Source: CAWIVJ01 sp963839525 (GTDB lineage Bacteria > Cyanobacteriota > Vampirovibrionia > Gastranaerophilales > Gastranaerophilaceae). From it: 63,585 nucleotides of DNA. Positions within the stretch are counted from its first letter, which is position 1; every line of letters begins with the position of its first letter. Both the position numbers and the translations under genes were made by a program. Below are positions 44,704 to 54,511 of this stretch, in pieces. The notes beneath the pieces are model-generated. The model saw nothing but the letters and a program-made list of their open reading frames with translations, made no database searches and was not told the origin of the DNA. The DNA is taken from the NCBI GenBank assembly GCA_963839525.1, contig CAWIVJ010000003.1:1-63585 (forward strand), read 5' to 3'.

Positions 44704-46911
44704 ATGAATATTAAAAAACTGCCTATGTTTCTGTTATTAATTTGTTTTTGTTTGCAACAATTACCGGTATTATCTTGTATTCAAAGATATAAATATAAGC
44801 GACCCAAGCTCTATAATAGTTCTAAAGAAAAAATAGATGAATCCGATATTTTGTATTACAACACCCGTTTTACTGAAATTCTCCCTAATCCTGTCATATA
44901 CTTATACGGTAAAAATACATATGATGATCCGATACTACTTATGGTTTTTAGCTCCACAATACCGGAAGAGTGGCTAAACGGGCAAAAATCGTCGGATTTG
45001 GATTCTGTAGTCCTTAAATTAAATATTCCCTGGCAGCATGGATATTTTTATAAAATTTTAAAAATTTCAGCTGATCAAATTTTACAAACGGTGGCTTATT
45101 CAACAAGTTCAACACTGCAATCAAGTCTTGAAGGTCAAGGACAGTTTGCTCCGGCAGGCGGGGGAGGCTCAGGCAGTCTTAAAGGCAGAATAGAACATAC
45201 ATTTAACAAGAGTAAGGCTTATGATACTATTAAGCCAATTATAACTTATTCGGGAGTAGGCTCGGATACTTTGACTTTAATGCTTAAAAGAGGAGAAGAA
45301 TATCCAATTCCTAATGGGCGAATTAACGTATATATGCTGGTTAGAGCTATTAGAGATGAATCAAATAAAATCGGGGATATTATAAATGATTACTATGGCG
45401 GTAAAGATGATGACTTTTATAAAAATGATGAACGCTTTAAAAAAGAATTAGGCTGCCTTGTAAATGAAGTTTCATGCGGGATCTACAAGGACCTGTACGA
45501 TTTTTTAGGTAAAATAGGTATTAATCTTGATAAAGCCAAGGGCTTTCAATACAAAAAAGTAAATGAATTTATAAAAACTTCCGTCGTTTTAAAATATGAG
45601 AATAGATGTAAATTATTGGAAGCTTTACTTGAAGCCGAAAGCAAAGATAAAGAAATATTAGATTCTATTGAAAAATTAACTTCCTATTCAAACAAGCCGG
45701 GTAATTTTTTAAAAGAAGTTACAAATGACAATTATGTGGATATAAGCTATAAATTAAGTAAAAATGTAATAGATTTTATAAATAGTATTCCACCTGAATA
45801 TAATAAAAAAAATATTAAAAATGCGAACAATTTTTGGAAACTGGTTTTTGCTAATCGAAGTCAAATTAAACTTATGAATAATACAAATATATCTTCAGAT
45901 AAAGTTCAATGTATAAATAATATAAATGCATCTTCAAGTGAATCTGATAAATCTTCTACCGACTCCGACAAATCCTCAAAAGATGTTAATACTGATAATT
46001 TTAATATTACATCTAATGATCTTTATGCCGAAGCATATAAACTTAAAATGCGAATTTCTGCATATAACTATGCAATTTGCAAAATATGCTGCCCCTCTTC
46101 GGATTTTGATTTAAGTAAATATATTATAAATGATGATAGCAATGTTTGTAAATGTCAAAACGGATTGGATGAATATCAGAAAATAATTGCTCTAAATAAT
46201 AGTATTCTTAATAATGCTGATTCAAACGCTCCTGTTTTCAATTTAGGACTGCAAAAAAATGCACGCGAGTTGCTGGATGATATGTTTGATAAAAAAAATA
46301 AAGAAAAAAGCAATCAGAAAGCTATTTTAACTTTCACTAAAATTGATAATTTAATATTAAGGGCTTCTTGCGGCAGTATTAAAACTTGGAAGGAACTTAA
46401 GGCGAATCCTTATTATAGGCGAAAATATTCCAGCGCTATTGGTCTCGTTGATATAATTATAGAGAAAAGTGAAGAGGCAGTGCAAAAAGAATTTACCTGT
46501 GATCAGAGTTTAATTGAGTTAGTTACAAATAAAAATAATGTTGATTTACGTTTTGAAAAAACAATAGTTCAATATGAAAAGAATTCTTTTTTCAGATTTG
46601 AGAAGAAATATATAGACCTCTGGTGCCCCCCAATAATATCAAGAATTGTGCTTTTCCCTATAGGTTCCATATTATGGCCTCTTCATCTGCCGGATAAACG
46701 TTTAAGGTATCAACCGAGTCCTAAAGCAATAACTACTGCAAAAATTCTTGAGGGATCCAAGTTTGATAAAGACAATAATAATTTGCCTGAATATATAAAA
46801 GACGATGATTGTATTTTTAATGATATGAAAGGTCAAATAGAACTAATAGAAAAAGAAAGAAAAGCAACAATTGTAAAACCAACTATCACAGGACCGAAGA
46901 CTGGTAAATAA
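44704..46911 (+). CDS. large secreted protein of unknown function, upstream of a patatin
   Basis: 735 residues with a signal peptide (LPMFLLLICFCLQQLPVLSC); the Cys at the end could be a weak lipoprotein site. The middle has a Gly-rich stretch (FAPAGGGGSGSLKGR), a Ser/Asp-rich low-complexity segment (ASSSESDKSSTDSDKSS) and several Cys (CKICCPSSDF). A second hydrophobic region lies near residue 645. No family is recognised. It is 46 bp upstream of the patatin on the same strand and may be its partner. Confidence 0.65.
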   Translation: MNIKKLPMFLLLICFCLQQLPVLSCIQRYKYKRPKLYNSSKEKIDESDILYYNTRFTEILPNPVIYLYGKNTYDDPILLMVFSSTIPEEWLNGQKSSDLDSVVLKLNIPWQHGYFYKILKISADQILQTVAYSTSSTLQSSLEGQGQFAPAGGGGSGSLKGRIEHTFNKSKAYDTIKPIITYSGVGSDTLTLMLKRGEEYPIPNGRINVYMLVRAIRDESNKIGDIINDYYGGKDDDFYKNDERFKKELGCLVNEVSCGIYKDLYDFLGKIGINLDKAKGFQYKKVNEFIKTSVVLKYENRCKLLEALLEAESKDKEILDSIEKLTSYSNKPGNFLKEVTNDNYVDISYKLSKNVIDFINSIPPEYNKKNIKNANNFWKLVFANRSQIKLMNNTNISSDKVQCINNINASSSESDKSSTDSDKSSKDVNTDNFNITSNDLYAEAYKLKMRISAYNYAICKICCPSSDFDLSKYIINDDSNVCKCQNGLDEYQKIIALNNSILNNADSNAPVFNLGLQKNARELLDDMFDKKNKEKSNQKAILTFTKIDNLILRASCGSIKTWKELKANPYYRRKYSSAIGLVDIIIEKSEEAVQKEFTCDQSLIELVTNKNNVDLRFEKTIVQYEKNSFFRFEKKYIDLWCPPIISRIVLFPIGSILWPLHLPDKRLRYQPSPKAITTAKILEGSKFDKDNNNLPEYIKDDDCIFNDMKGQIELIEKERKATIVKPTITGPKTGK

Positions 46912-46972
46912 TTTTTTGTTCAAGATTAAATTTTAAATAATTACAAGCATTTTTAATATGAAAGGAGAAAAA

Positions 46973-47944
46973 ATGACTAAAAAGATATTATCTATAGACG
47001 GCGGAGGAATCAGAGGTCTTATACCCGTTTTACTGCTTACCGAAATAGAAGCCCGTCTTAATCAGAGCAGTAAAAGTATTCATGATGTTTTTGATTTGTA
47101 TGCAGGAACTTCAACAGGGGGAATTATTGCTCTCGGGCTTGCAAAACCCCTTCAATTAGATAAACTTCTTGAAATGTATAAAGGAAAAGCAGCAAAAAAA
47201 ATATTTAAAAAAGATTTTCTTAGCTATATTATTCCTGACAATTTAAGGTTATTTGAAGATGAAAAATATTCTTCAAAAGGAATAAATTCAGTATTAAAGT
47301 CTATATTTGGAGAAACAGAAACCTTAGGAAATCTTAAACAGAATGTTCTTATAACTGCTTATGATACAGAAAAAACAAAAGCAACATTTTTTACACATTT
47401 TAATAATTTTGCAGACAGCGAATATAAAGATATACCTATTTGGAATATTGCAAGAGCTACTTCAGCTGCACCAACTTATTTTGAACCACACTGCTTTACC
47501 ACAAATCATCATGGCCGAAATATTGTATATACTTGTGTTGATGGAGGTATGGTAGCCAATAATCCTGCAATGTGTGCTTATATAGAAGCAAAAAAGCAAT
47601 GGCCGGATGAGAAAATAATTGTAGTTTCAATAGGTACAGGTACATTAAAGCAGAATACTCCTTTTGAAGATATCAAAGATTTGAATAGAATAGGTTGGCT
47701 ACCAAAAATATTTTCTATATTTTTTGATGGGATGAATGATACAGTTGATTATCAGTTGGATAAGATTTTAGCTAAAAATCAAGAATATTTTCGTTTTCAG
47801 ATTGATCTTACTGAAAAAGATTCAGATCAACTTGATAATACAAATTATAGAAACATTAACTATCTTGAAAACCTTGTTAATGACCATATATCAGATCCTG
47901 ACAAGTGGGGAAAGGATATAGAAGACCTTATATGCAGGCTTTGA
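46973..47944 (+). CDS. patatin-like phospholipase
   Basis: A lipid acyl hydrolase of 323 residues from ATG 46973, with GAAAGGAG upstream. The oxyanion motif DGGGIRGLIPVLLL, the Ser nucleophile in YAGTSTGGIIALG and the dyad Asp in DGGMVANNP are complete. There is no signal peptide, so it acts in the cytoplasm or is exported another way. Bacterial patatins occur both as lipid enzymes and as effectors of defence systems; no cyclic-nucleotide synthase is adjacent. Confidence 0.92.
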   Translation: MTKKILSIDGGGIRGLIPVLLLTEIEARLNQSSKSIHDVFDLYAGTSTGGIIALGLAKPLQLDKLLEMYKGKAAKKIFKKDFLSYIIPDNLRLFEDEKYSSKGINSVLKSIFGETETLGNLKQNVLITAYDTEKTKATFFTHFNNFADSEYKDIPIWNIARATSAAPTYFEPHCFTTNHHGRNIVYTCVDGGMVANNPAMCAYIEAKKQWPDEKIIVVSIGTGTLKQNTPFEDIKDLNRIGWLPKIFSIFFDGMNDTVDYQLDKILAKNQEYFRFQIDLTEKDSDQLDNTNYRNINYLENLVNDHISDPDKWGKDIEDLICRL

Positions 47945-48054
47945 TTTTTGCAAACAAAAAAGAATTTATCTGGTTAATTAAATCAATCGGGTATAGATTA
48001 AATCTAAATTTTATTAATAACATAAAATGATTTTTATTAAAGGGGCTAATACCA

Positions 48055-48144
48055 TGGAAAATTTTTGGAAAAATATTTGTACATATTCTCTTGGTCTAAA
48101 TGATTTAAATAGTCTTTCACTTTGTGTTTTTAAATTTCTATAAT
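48055..48144 (+). CDS. possible short peptide gene
   Basis: A 29-codon frame starting MENFWKNICTYSLGLNDLNS after AAAGGGG. It is the only suggestion of a gene in the gap 47945-48371. It could equally be chance or a gene remnant. Confidence 0.25.
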
Positions 48145-48380
48145 CTTACTTACTGCCAAATCTTTTTTGTCTACCGTTAATAATATCTTCAATTATGTTA
48201 GGCTGCAAATAAAGGCATTCCATAACTTTTTTGACATAACTGATATTTTTATCTTTCTGTGAAAGGCGATTTTTAGCAAATTATTTAGGGCAGTAATTAA
48301 TACATTTGGGGATAGTTTTATTTTAAAAATCATTATAACCTAATTTATTACAAATTCATCTATTTAAGGAGATGATAAAA

Positions 48381-50183
48381 TTGACACAAATTAAAGACAA
48401 GGTAACCTTAGCTGATTTAATAGATTTGGATTTTTTGCAGGAATTTCAAGATTTTTTCGCTAAAAATATGGGCATATCGGCAATAACTACTGATGAAAAC
48501 GGACCAATAACAAAAGCTAGTAATTTTACAGGATTTTGTTCCAAATTTGTAAGGGGTGAGAACGCAAGTCTCGAAAAATGTGACAGTTTTCATACAGAGT
48601 GCGGTAAAATTGCAGCTAAAAAAGGTGGAACTTATATTTACACTTGCCCGAATGGATTAACTGAATTTGCTGTTCCTATTTTAATTAAAGGAAAATACAT
48701 TGCCTCAATAATCGGCGGTCAGTTTTTCTCCGAACCTCCAAATGAAGAAGACTACAAGAATGTTATAAAAAAATCAGGTGTAGATGAAAAAGCATATTTA
48801 AAGGAAATAAAAGAGATAAAAGTTATTCCATCTCCAAAAATTGAAGAAATGGCGCACTTACTGGCTTTGTTGACTAAGAATATTGAAAATATAATGGTTA
48901 AAAATTTTGAATTAATAGAAAAAAATAAAAGAGCAAACATTTACCGACATATAGAAGAAATAATGAGAACTTCTTTTGATATTAATCTCATTAAACATGA
49001 AATTGTGTTTCAAATAGGTAATTATTTTAAAGCAGATAGAGTTGTTTTCGCGGAATATGAAACTGCAAAAGATAATTATTATGTTTCTCCTGAGAACGAA
49101 TACAGGTCTTCTTCTGATATAAAAACATTTGTTGGATTTGATTTCTCTTTGTTTCCTATTTTTTATAAAGGCAGGGATATAATTTTTAATGACTTAGATA
49201 AATATTTAGAAGAAAATAACCTTAAGAATACTGATACTGAAAAGCTTTATAAAGAAATGGGCTACAATTCTTCGATGAGAATAAAAATAACTCACGGAGA
49301 AATATTCTACGGTAATCTTGTTATAACTTTTGAAGAAAAAAATAAAATTAATGAGGATGATATCAATTTTATCAAAGTATTGGCTGCAAAGGCAGGAATG
49401 TCTCTTTATCAAGCTGAATTATATACAAAAACAATAAAACAAGCAGAAAGAGAAAAAATTAGTCGCAGCATGATAGAGATACTTAGAAGTACTCTTGACA
49501 AAAATATGATTAAGCATCTTTTTGTGAAAAATATTGGAAAATATTTCAATGCGGACAGAGTATTTTTTTCTGACTTTGATATTAATACAAACACTTACCT
49601 TGTTGTAGATGATAAATCAGAATATCTTTCAAATCCATCTGAAAAAAGTTTCATAAATTTCGATTTTTCAAATCCTTCTGTCCAAGGATTTATTGAACCC
49701 TTATTAAATAAAAGAGAATTAATTATACATAACTGGAATGAATATCTGGAAAACCATCCGCAAAGTGAAGAATTCATTAAATTATACAAAGATGCCCGCA
49801 TACAATCTGCATATAAATTCCCTGTACTATATGAAGGAAAATTATTAGGTTTTTTTTGCCTTGATTATACTCATAATTTTGTTGAACTGCCAGATGAAGA
49901 TATCAGCAGAGTCAGAAGTATATGCACTCAGGCTGGAATAGCAATTTATCAGGCAGAGTTATATATGCAGGCGCAAGAAGCTTTACAATCAAAAGGAGAG
50001 CTTATTGCAAAGGTGAAAAATGGAATCAAAGAGCCTGTAAATAATATATTAAAAACGTCAAAAGCATTATCAGAATTCGAGCTTGAACACAATAAACAAT
50101 TGGAATATTTAGATAATATTATTGATAGTTGTAATAAATTGATGGAGTTAACAAAAGATATTTCGGATGTTGCTGATACCTAA
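48381..50183 (+). CDS. PocR-GAF-GAF sensor protein without a kinase domain
   Basis: About 600 residues. TTG 48381 lies nine bases after AAGGAG and is a better start than ATG 48372, which abuts it. Residues about 10-170 are a PocR sensory domain with its Cys cluster (FCSKFVRGENASLEKCDSFH, YTCPNGLTEFAVPIL). Two GAF-like domains follow, each after a similar lead (RHIEEIMRTSFDINLIKHEI and RSMIEILRSTLDKNMIKHLF). The end (VKNGIKEPVNNILKTSKALS) looks like a histidine-kinase dimerisation helix that lacks the phospho-acceptor His, and no ATPase domain follows. It ends just before an IS remnant. Confidence 0.8.
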   Translation: MTQIKDKVTLADLIDLDFLQEFQDFFAKNMGISAITTDENGPITKASNFTGFCSKFVRGENASLEKCDSFHTECGKIAAKKGGTYIYTCPNGLTEFAVPILIKGKYIASIIGGQFFSEPPNEEDYKNVIKKSGVDEKAYLKEIKEIKVIPSPKIEEMAHLLALLTKNIENIMVKNFELIEKNKRANIYRHIEEIMRTSFDINLIKHEIVFQIGNYFKADRVVFAEYETAKDNYYVSPENEYRSSSDIKTFVGFDFSLFPIFYKGRDIIFNDLDKYLEENNLKNTDTEKLYKEMGYNSSMRIKITHGEIFYGNLVITFEEKNKINEDDINFIKVLAAKAGMSLYQAELYTKTIKQAEREKISRSMIEILRSTLDKNMIKHLFVKNIGKYFNADRVFFSDFDINTNTYLVVDDKSEYLSNPSEKSFINFDFSNPSVQGFIEPLLNKRELIIHNWNEYLENHPQSEEFIKLYKDARIQSAYKFPVLYEGKLLGFFCLDYTHNFVELPDEDISRVRSICTQAGIAIYQAELYMQAQEALQSKGELIAKVKNGIKEPVNNILKTSKALSEFELEHNKQLEYLDNIIDSCNKLMELTKDISDVADT

Positions 50184-50305
50184 TAGTAATAAAAGCTTAA
50201 TTATATTATAGAATTTTTAAAGTTTGGATGTTACAAAAAAATTGAAGTTAACAGCTATAATAATCGGATTACCCTGTTAATTCCCTGTTAGTTTTACGGG
50301 AATTT

Positions 50306-50669
50306 ATTTCTAACAGAAGGAATTCCAGAATATATCAGAAGCGATAATGGTTTGGAATTTGTTGCAAAAAGCATTCAGGACTTTTTGCAGCAAATCCAAG
50401 TGAAGACAGCATATATTACCCCGGGTAGTCCTTGGGAAAATGGCTTTACGATTCAATGTAATACTCAGAGACGAATTATTGAACGGAGAAATTTTTTATA
50501 CAATAAAGGAGGCAGAAGTGATGTTGGAAGACTACAGAAGACTTTACAATGAATTTAGACCGCATAGCTCTCTAAGCTATGCTCCGCCTGCTCCAATGGC
50601 AAAAGTTATGCCGCTAAAAAATTGCCAAAAACTAACTTTAATTTTGGACCAAATATTGGGGGCTTGACA
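50306..50669 (+). mobile_element. right-hand remnant of an IS3-family element
   Basis: It corresponds to the second half of OrfB (IRSDNGLEFVAKSIQDFLQQ; PHSSLSYAPPAPMAKVMPLK) with frame breaks and ends in the same GGGGGCTTGACA terminus as the intact copy. It is diverged, so it is an older insertion. TTCCCTGTTAGTTTTACGGG just upstream (50275-50300) is a scrap of the recombination-like module. Confidence 0.88.
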
Positions 50670-50750
50670 CTGTTATTTGCCTGTCATCTGAATTTATCCC
50701 GATGAATAGAGATGTAAACATTGTTCCTGTTTGGTCGATTTGAACAAAGT

Positions 50751-51194
50751 TTATAAATGAACAATTTTTACATCATCAAATTTTGATTTCAGATATTCGG
50801 CTAGAAGCCTTCTGTGACAATTTGTTGCCTGAGCTTCGCTGCATAAAAGACAAATATTTGAATATTTATTTTTAATCGTACGTTCAAATAAAGTTTCTAT
50901 TTTTCTTGAACTAATCAAATCATTATACTTTATTTTATAATCATCCCAACCGGATTTCCCGGACTTGTAATTATCCAGAATATCTTTAGTCGGAGCATAC
51001 TTTATGTCATGAATATAATCGATTTTTGCAATATTTTTTAAAAAATATTGCAAATCTTTTTGCTTGGTAAATCCGGCAAGCTGAGAAGAATTGTTTAACC
51101 TGATATCAATAAGACATTCAATTTTATTGGTAATTAACAACTTAAAAAATTCTTCCGCACTTTTTTGTGCAAAACCGATTGTAAAAATATTCAT
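50751..51194 (-). CDS. DUF488 family protein (shorter paralogue)
   Basis: 147 residues. NIFTIGFAQKSAEEFFKLLI, IECLIDIRLNNSSQLAGFTK and NICLLCSEAQATNCHRRLLA with its Cys/His pattern identify DUF488. It overlaps the upstream DUF488 gene by four bases (ATGA). The family is linked to stress and conflict systems; activity is unknown. Confidence 0.85.
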   Translation of the reverse strand: MNIFTIGFAQKSAEEFFKLLITNKIECLIDIRLNNSSQLAGFTKQKDLQYFLKNIAKIDYIHDIKYAPTKDILDNYKSGKSGWDDYKIKYNDLISSRKIETLFERTIKNKYSNICLLCSEAQATNCHRRLLAEYLKSKFDDVKIVHL

Positions 51195-51796
51195 GCCTGC
51201 TCCAATCTATATCCTATTTTTTCGTTTTGTTTTTTATAAGCTTGCTCAATTAATTCTTGTTCATTAGAGCTTTGGGCAAATAAATTAAGTTGATTCCTGT
51301 CAGGGAAATAAAGTTCTAGAAGTCCTTTATCAATTTCACTTTGAGTTTGTAATTTTTCATCGTACATAATATGCAAAACTTCAATTCCGTTTTTTTGCAT
51401 TGCATGTGCAATCATAATACTTCTATGGCAGTTTATCGGGTCTTTTTCCGCACACATAAGAACAAAATTGATGCCTTGATTAAGACCCTCTTTAATTTTT
51501 TCTAAACCGTCTTTAAATTGTTTTGATTGAGTAACTTTTTCAAAATCTACAAAACTACTTTTAGAAAAAAACTCTTTATTTTCCTGTCTTGCTCCAAATT
51601 CTAGTGCAAAATTTTCATAAATAATATTATATTGTTTTAATTTTGGTTCCAGATTAAAACTGTTGTAATCCTGATAATATTCAGATACGGGATTACTTCT
51701 AACATCAATAAGATGCGAAATTTTATGACTTTTTAGAATTTCAATAAAATCGTCAATATTAAATGCTACATATCCGATTGTAAAAACTGAAGCCAT
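51191..51796 (-). CDS. DUF488 family protein (longer paralogue)
   Basis: 201 residues. VFTIGYVAFNIDDFIEILKS, HLIDVRSNPVSEYYQDYNSF and NFVLMCAEKDPINCHRSIMI are the family motifs. It has a C-terminal extension of about 50 residues. It is the second gene of a three-gene operon, 20 bp after the OB-like gene. Confidence 0.87.
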   Translation of the reverse strand: MASVFTIGYVAFNIDDFIEILKSHKISHLIDVRSNPVSEYYQDYNSFNLEPKLKQYNIIYENFALEFGARQENKEFFSKSSFVDFEKVTQSKQFKDGLEKIKEGLNQGINFVLMCAEKDPINCHRSIMIAHAMQKNGIEVLHIMYDEKLQTQSEIDKGLLELYFPDRNQLNLFAQSSNEQELIEQAYKKQNEKIGYRLEQA

Positions 51797-51816
51797 AATT
51801 ACTCCTTTAATAGTAA

Positions 51817-52437
51817 TTATACTTCAAAAATCTTGGCTGCGAATTTGTAATATTTATTCTTAACACTGCTCCATTTGTCATCCGGCAAGCTAAATACAAC
51901 GTTTAATTTCGGATAGGTTTTGTCTTTGCCGTAATAATCAGGGTCAGTTACAGATATGTCGGTATATTTGCTTCCCTTAAAAGTAAAAGACATTTTTGTT
52001 TTATTTTTGAAATTGGAATAAATTTGTGCGTTTGTGATTTGGACAAACAAAATTGAAGATTTATTTTGAATAACTTCTTTTCTGCTTAGATAATTATCTA
52101 CATTGAGGAAAATATTTGAAGCATCATTATTTAGGTATTGATAAGTATTTTCTTTCTTTAATATGCCTAATTTTTTCCAGCGGATTGTGTCATCAATCAA
52201 AACATTTTCCGGCTGAAGCTGTGTCGGGCAGGGTTTTAATATTTCTACTCTCGCCACGTCAAGAATTTTGGCTTCTGAATTGTCCTCATATAGCATATTT
52301 TCAGGAGTTAAAGCCCCAAATGTTTCTTTATCATCTGACATTAACCGAATAAAATTCCCGTCATTTATATCTATGCCAACAACACAAAATCCGCCGTGCT
52401 TATCGGATTTTGTCATAATAATCAAATCTCTATACAT
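51817..52437 (-). CDS. probable dual-OB-domain protein of the DUF488 operon
   Basis: 206 residues, beta-rich: MYRDLIIMTKSDKHGGFCVV, GIDINDGNFIRLMSDDKETF, VARVEILKPCPTQLQPENVL, and a second part ILFVQITNAQIYSNFKNKTK, FTFKGSKYTDISVTDPDYY. It resembles small dual OB-fold proteins seen next to DUF488 genes in conflict islands. It heads the operon and is divergent from the Pif1-like helicase. Confidence 0.6.
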   Translation of the reverse strand: MYRDLIIMTKSDKHGGFCVVGIDINDGNFIRLMSDDKETFGALTPENMLYEDNSEAKILDVARVEILKPCPTQLQPENVLIDDTIRWKKLGILKKENTYQYLNNDASNIFLNVDNYLSRKEVIQNKSSILFVQITNAQIYSNFKNKTKMSFTFKGSKYTDISVTDPDYYGKDKTYPKLNVVFSLPDDKWSSVKNKYYKFAAKIFEV

Positions 52438-52575
52438 ATATTTCCTTACCTCTTTCTATATAGTTATATTTTTTATTATTTATGTCTAAATCGCAAGTCA
52501 GTACTAATACGTAGGCTTTTTTACTTAAAAAGGCACAAATTCACTAAACATTTAATTTTGTTGTACAATTTTAAT

Positions 52576-54297
52576 ATGAATGAAGTTATCTCAAGACCAA
52601 ATTTTCAAATGTATCCAAATTTGGAAGATTTACTTGACAAAATCAGAAAAGTTATAACCGACAAAAACAGCTGGATTGAACGTAAAGAAATTTGCAAAAT
52701 TTTAAACTTGCCGCTAAATACCCAGCTTGTTGAAAATGTACGAAACTCAAAAATCGGTCAGTTGTTATATAACTACCTCTGCCGCAAAGATTTTATCTAC
52801 CAAAAAGTTCAGCTTGACCCCGAAGATAAGTTTCAATATGAAATTTGGATGTGTTGTTCAAGTAGATTGGGCTTACCAGCCCAACAACATGAGGCGGAAT
52901 TAAACAAAATTCTGCAAAAGCTCCATGGCGAAAATTATATTATCGTGGAAAGCAAACAAAAAGCATCGAAAAGGGCGGCGAAGCCGCCCGAAACAGAAGA
53001 TAATTTTGACGGCAACAACGAAGATTTAAACAAAATTACAGAATTAATTAATCAAGGTGAAAATCTGTTCATTACCGGCTACGCCGGTACCGGAAAAAGT
53101 TACATCCTAAACAAATTAAAAAAGAAATTTCAAATTGATGTTACAAGCACAACAGGACTTGCCGCTGTGAATGTTCAGGGACAGACAATTCATTCCTGGG
53201 CGGGCGTCGGAATTTGCAACAAGCCTGTCAAAGATGTTTTTGAAAAGATTTTGCAACGGACAAAGTTGAAAAAACAGATTACGGAATGTAAAATACTTGC
53301 GATTGATGAAATTTCAATGCTTGATGCAAGAACTTTTGATTACATTGATGAAGTTTTGAGAAATTTACGTTATGGAGACAAACCTTTTGGCGGAATTCAG
53401 GTTTTGCTTTTTGGAGATTTCTTTCAGCTTCCGCCGGTTGAAAAAGAAAGCGGTTTTTGTTTTAACAGCAAGGCCTGGCAGACTTTAAATTTAAAAACAG
53501 TTTTCCTTGAAAAAATTTATCGTCAAAGTGACGAAAAATTTATTAAATCTTTGAATAATTTGCGGTTAAATCGACTTACTCAAGATGACATCAGGATTTT
53601 TTACGACAGAGAAGTGAATTACAACACGTATGAGTCTGATATTTTGCATATTTTTAGCACAAACAAAGAAGCTGATAATTATAATACTTTTAAATTTAAC
53701 TCTGTTCAAAAACCTTTGTTTATTTTTAATTCGGTTGACAAAATTCACAGAAAACGCTCTGTAATTGAAATTGATAAAAACAATTTGGATGAAAAACTGA
53801 CAAAATTTGATTTACTGACGTTAGAAACATTTGACAAAAGCTGCAAAGCGCCTTCAGCGCTTGAGCTAAAACAAGGCTGCCGCGTAATGCTTTTAAAAAA
53901 TTTGAATTTTAACAAAGGATTAATAAACGGTGCCTGCGGCACTGTACTTGAGCTCAAAAAATCCGAGGATGAAGAAGTAATTTTGGTTCAATTTGACAAC
54001 GGAGTTGAAGAGGTTATTTCAAAACACACATTTGAAGCATATCGTGACGGTGAAGTTGTGGTAAGCCGAGAACAATACCCGTTGAGATTGGCATATGGAA
54101 TTACAATCCATAAGTCACAGGGAATGACACTTGATAAATTAATTGTGGATTGCAACAGAATTTTTGAATGCGGACAGGTTTATGTGGCATTGAGCAGAAT
54201 AAAAAGCATTGACGGGCTTTATTTAAAATCGTTTAATCCGAAAAAAGTCTGGGCGAATGAAGAAGTTCTTAATTTTTATCAATCCGTTAAAAATTAA
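52576..54297 (+). CDS. Pif1-like helicase
   Basis: 573 residues from MNEVISRPNFQMYPNLED. The N-terminal 130 residues are a separate helical domain (IERKEICKILNLPLNTQLVE). The SF1B core has Walker A GYAGTGKSYILNKL, STTGLAAVNVQGQTIHSWAG, Walker B ILAIDEISMLDARTFD, LFGDFFQLPPV, and the C-terminal YGITIHKSQGMTLDKLIVD with VYVALSRI. It probably unwinds DNA. It faces the DUF488-OB operon across about 140 bp. Confidence 0.92.
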   Translation: MNEVISRPNFQMYPNLEDLLDKIRKVITDKNSWIERKEICKILNLPLNTQLVENVRNSKIGQLLYNYLCRKDFIYQKVQLDPEDKFQYEIWMCCSSRLGLPAQQHEAELNKILQKLHGENYIIVESKQKASKRAAKPPETEDNFDGNNEDLNKITELINQGENLFITGYAGTGKSYILNKLKKKFQIDVTSTTGLAAVNVQGQTIHSWAGVGICNKPVKDVFEKILQRTKLKKQITECKILAIDEISMLDARTFDYIDEVLRNLRYGDKPFGGIQVLLFGDFFQLPPVEKESGFCFNSKAWQTLNLKTVFLEKIYRQSDEKFIKSLNNLRLNRLTQDDIRIFYDREVNYNTYESDILHIFSTNKEADNYNTFKFNSVQKPLFIFNSVDKIHRKRSVIEIDKNNLDEKLTKFDLLTLETFDKSCKAPSALELKQGCRVMLLKNLNFNKGLINGACGTVLELKKSEDEEVILVQFDNGVEEVISKHTFEAYRDGEVVVSREQYPLRLAYGITIHKSQGMTLDKLIVDCNRIFECGQVYVALSRIKSIDGLYLKSFNPKKVWANEEVLNFYQSVKN

Positions 54298-54367
54298 ACT
54301 TTATACTTTCTGTAAAACCCGCCGTTCATATCCTGATAGCCCATTGAAGTAGAACTATTACTAAATT

Positions 54368-54403
54368 AGAGGTTAGCGGAACAATGTTCCGCTAACCTCT
54401 TTT
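54368..54403 (+). terminator. terminator of the Pif1-like helicase gene
   Basis: AGAGGTTAGCGGAAC pairs with GTTCCGCTAACCTCT and TTTT follows. It lies about 70 bases after the stop. Confidence 0.85.
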
Positions 54404-54484
54404 AATGACATTATTTTATCCTAAAACACTTGATTGGCCTGAGCAGGAAAAAATACTAAATTTTGTATAAAAACCTCTCCAAAC

Positions 54485-54511
54485 AGTGCCATTCTGGCAC
54501 TTTATTTTTTA
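54485..54511 (+). terminator. second hairpin with T run
   Basis: AGTGCCATTCTGGCACT followed by TTATTTTTT. It sits at the outer edge of the inverted recombination-like module. Confidence 0.6.

Noticed and set aside
44704..47944. CBASS defence operon (patatin effector)
   Set aside because: No cyclic-nucleotide synthase or ubiquitin-like helper gene is next to the patatin.
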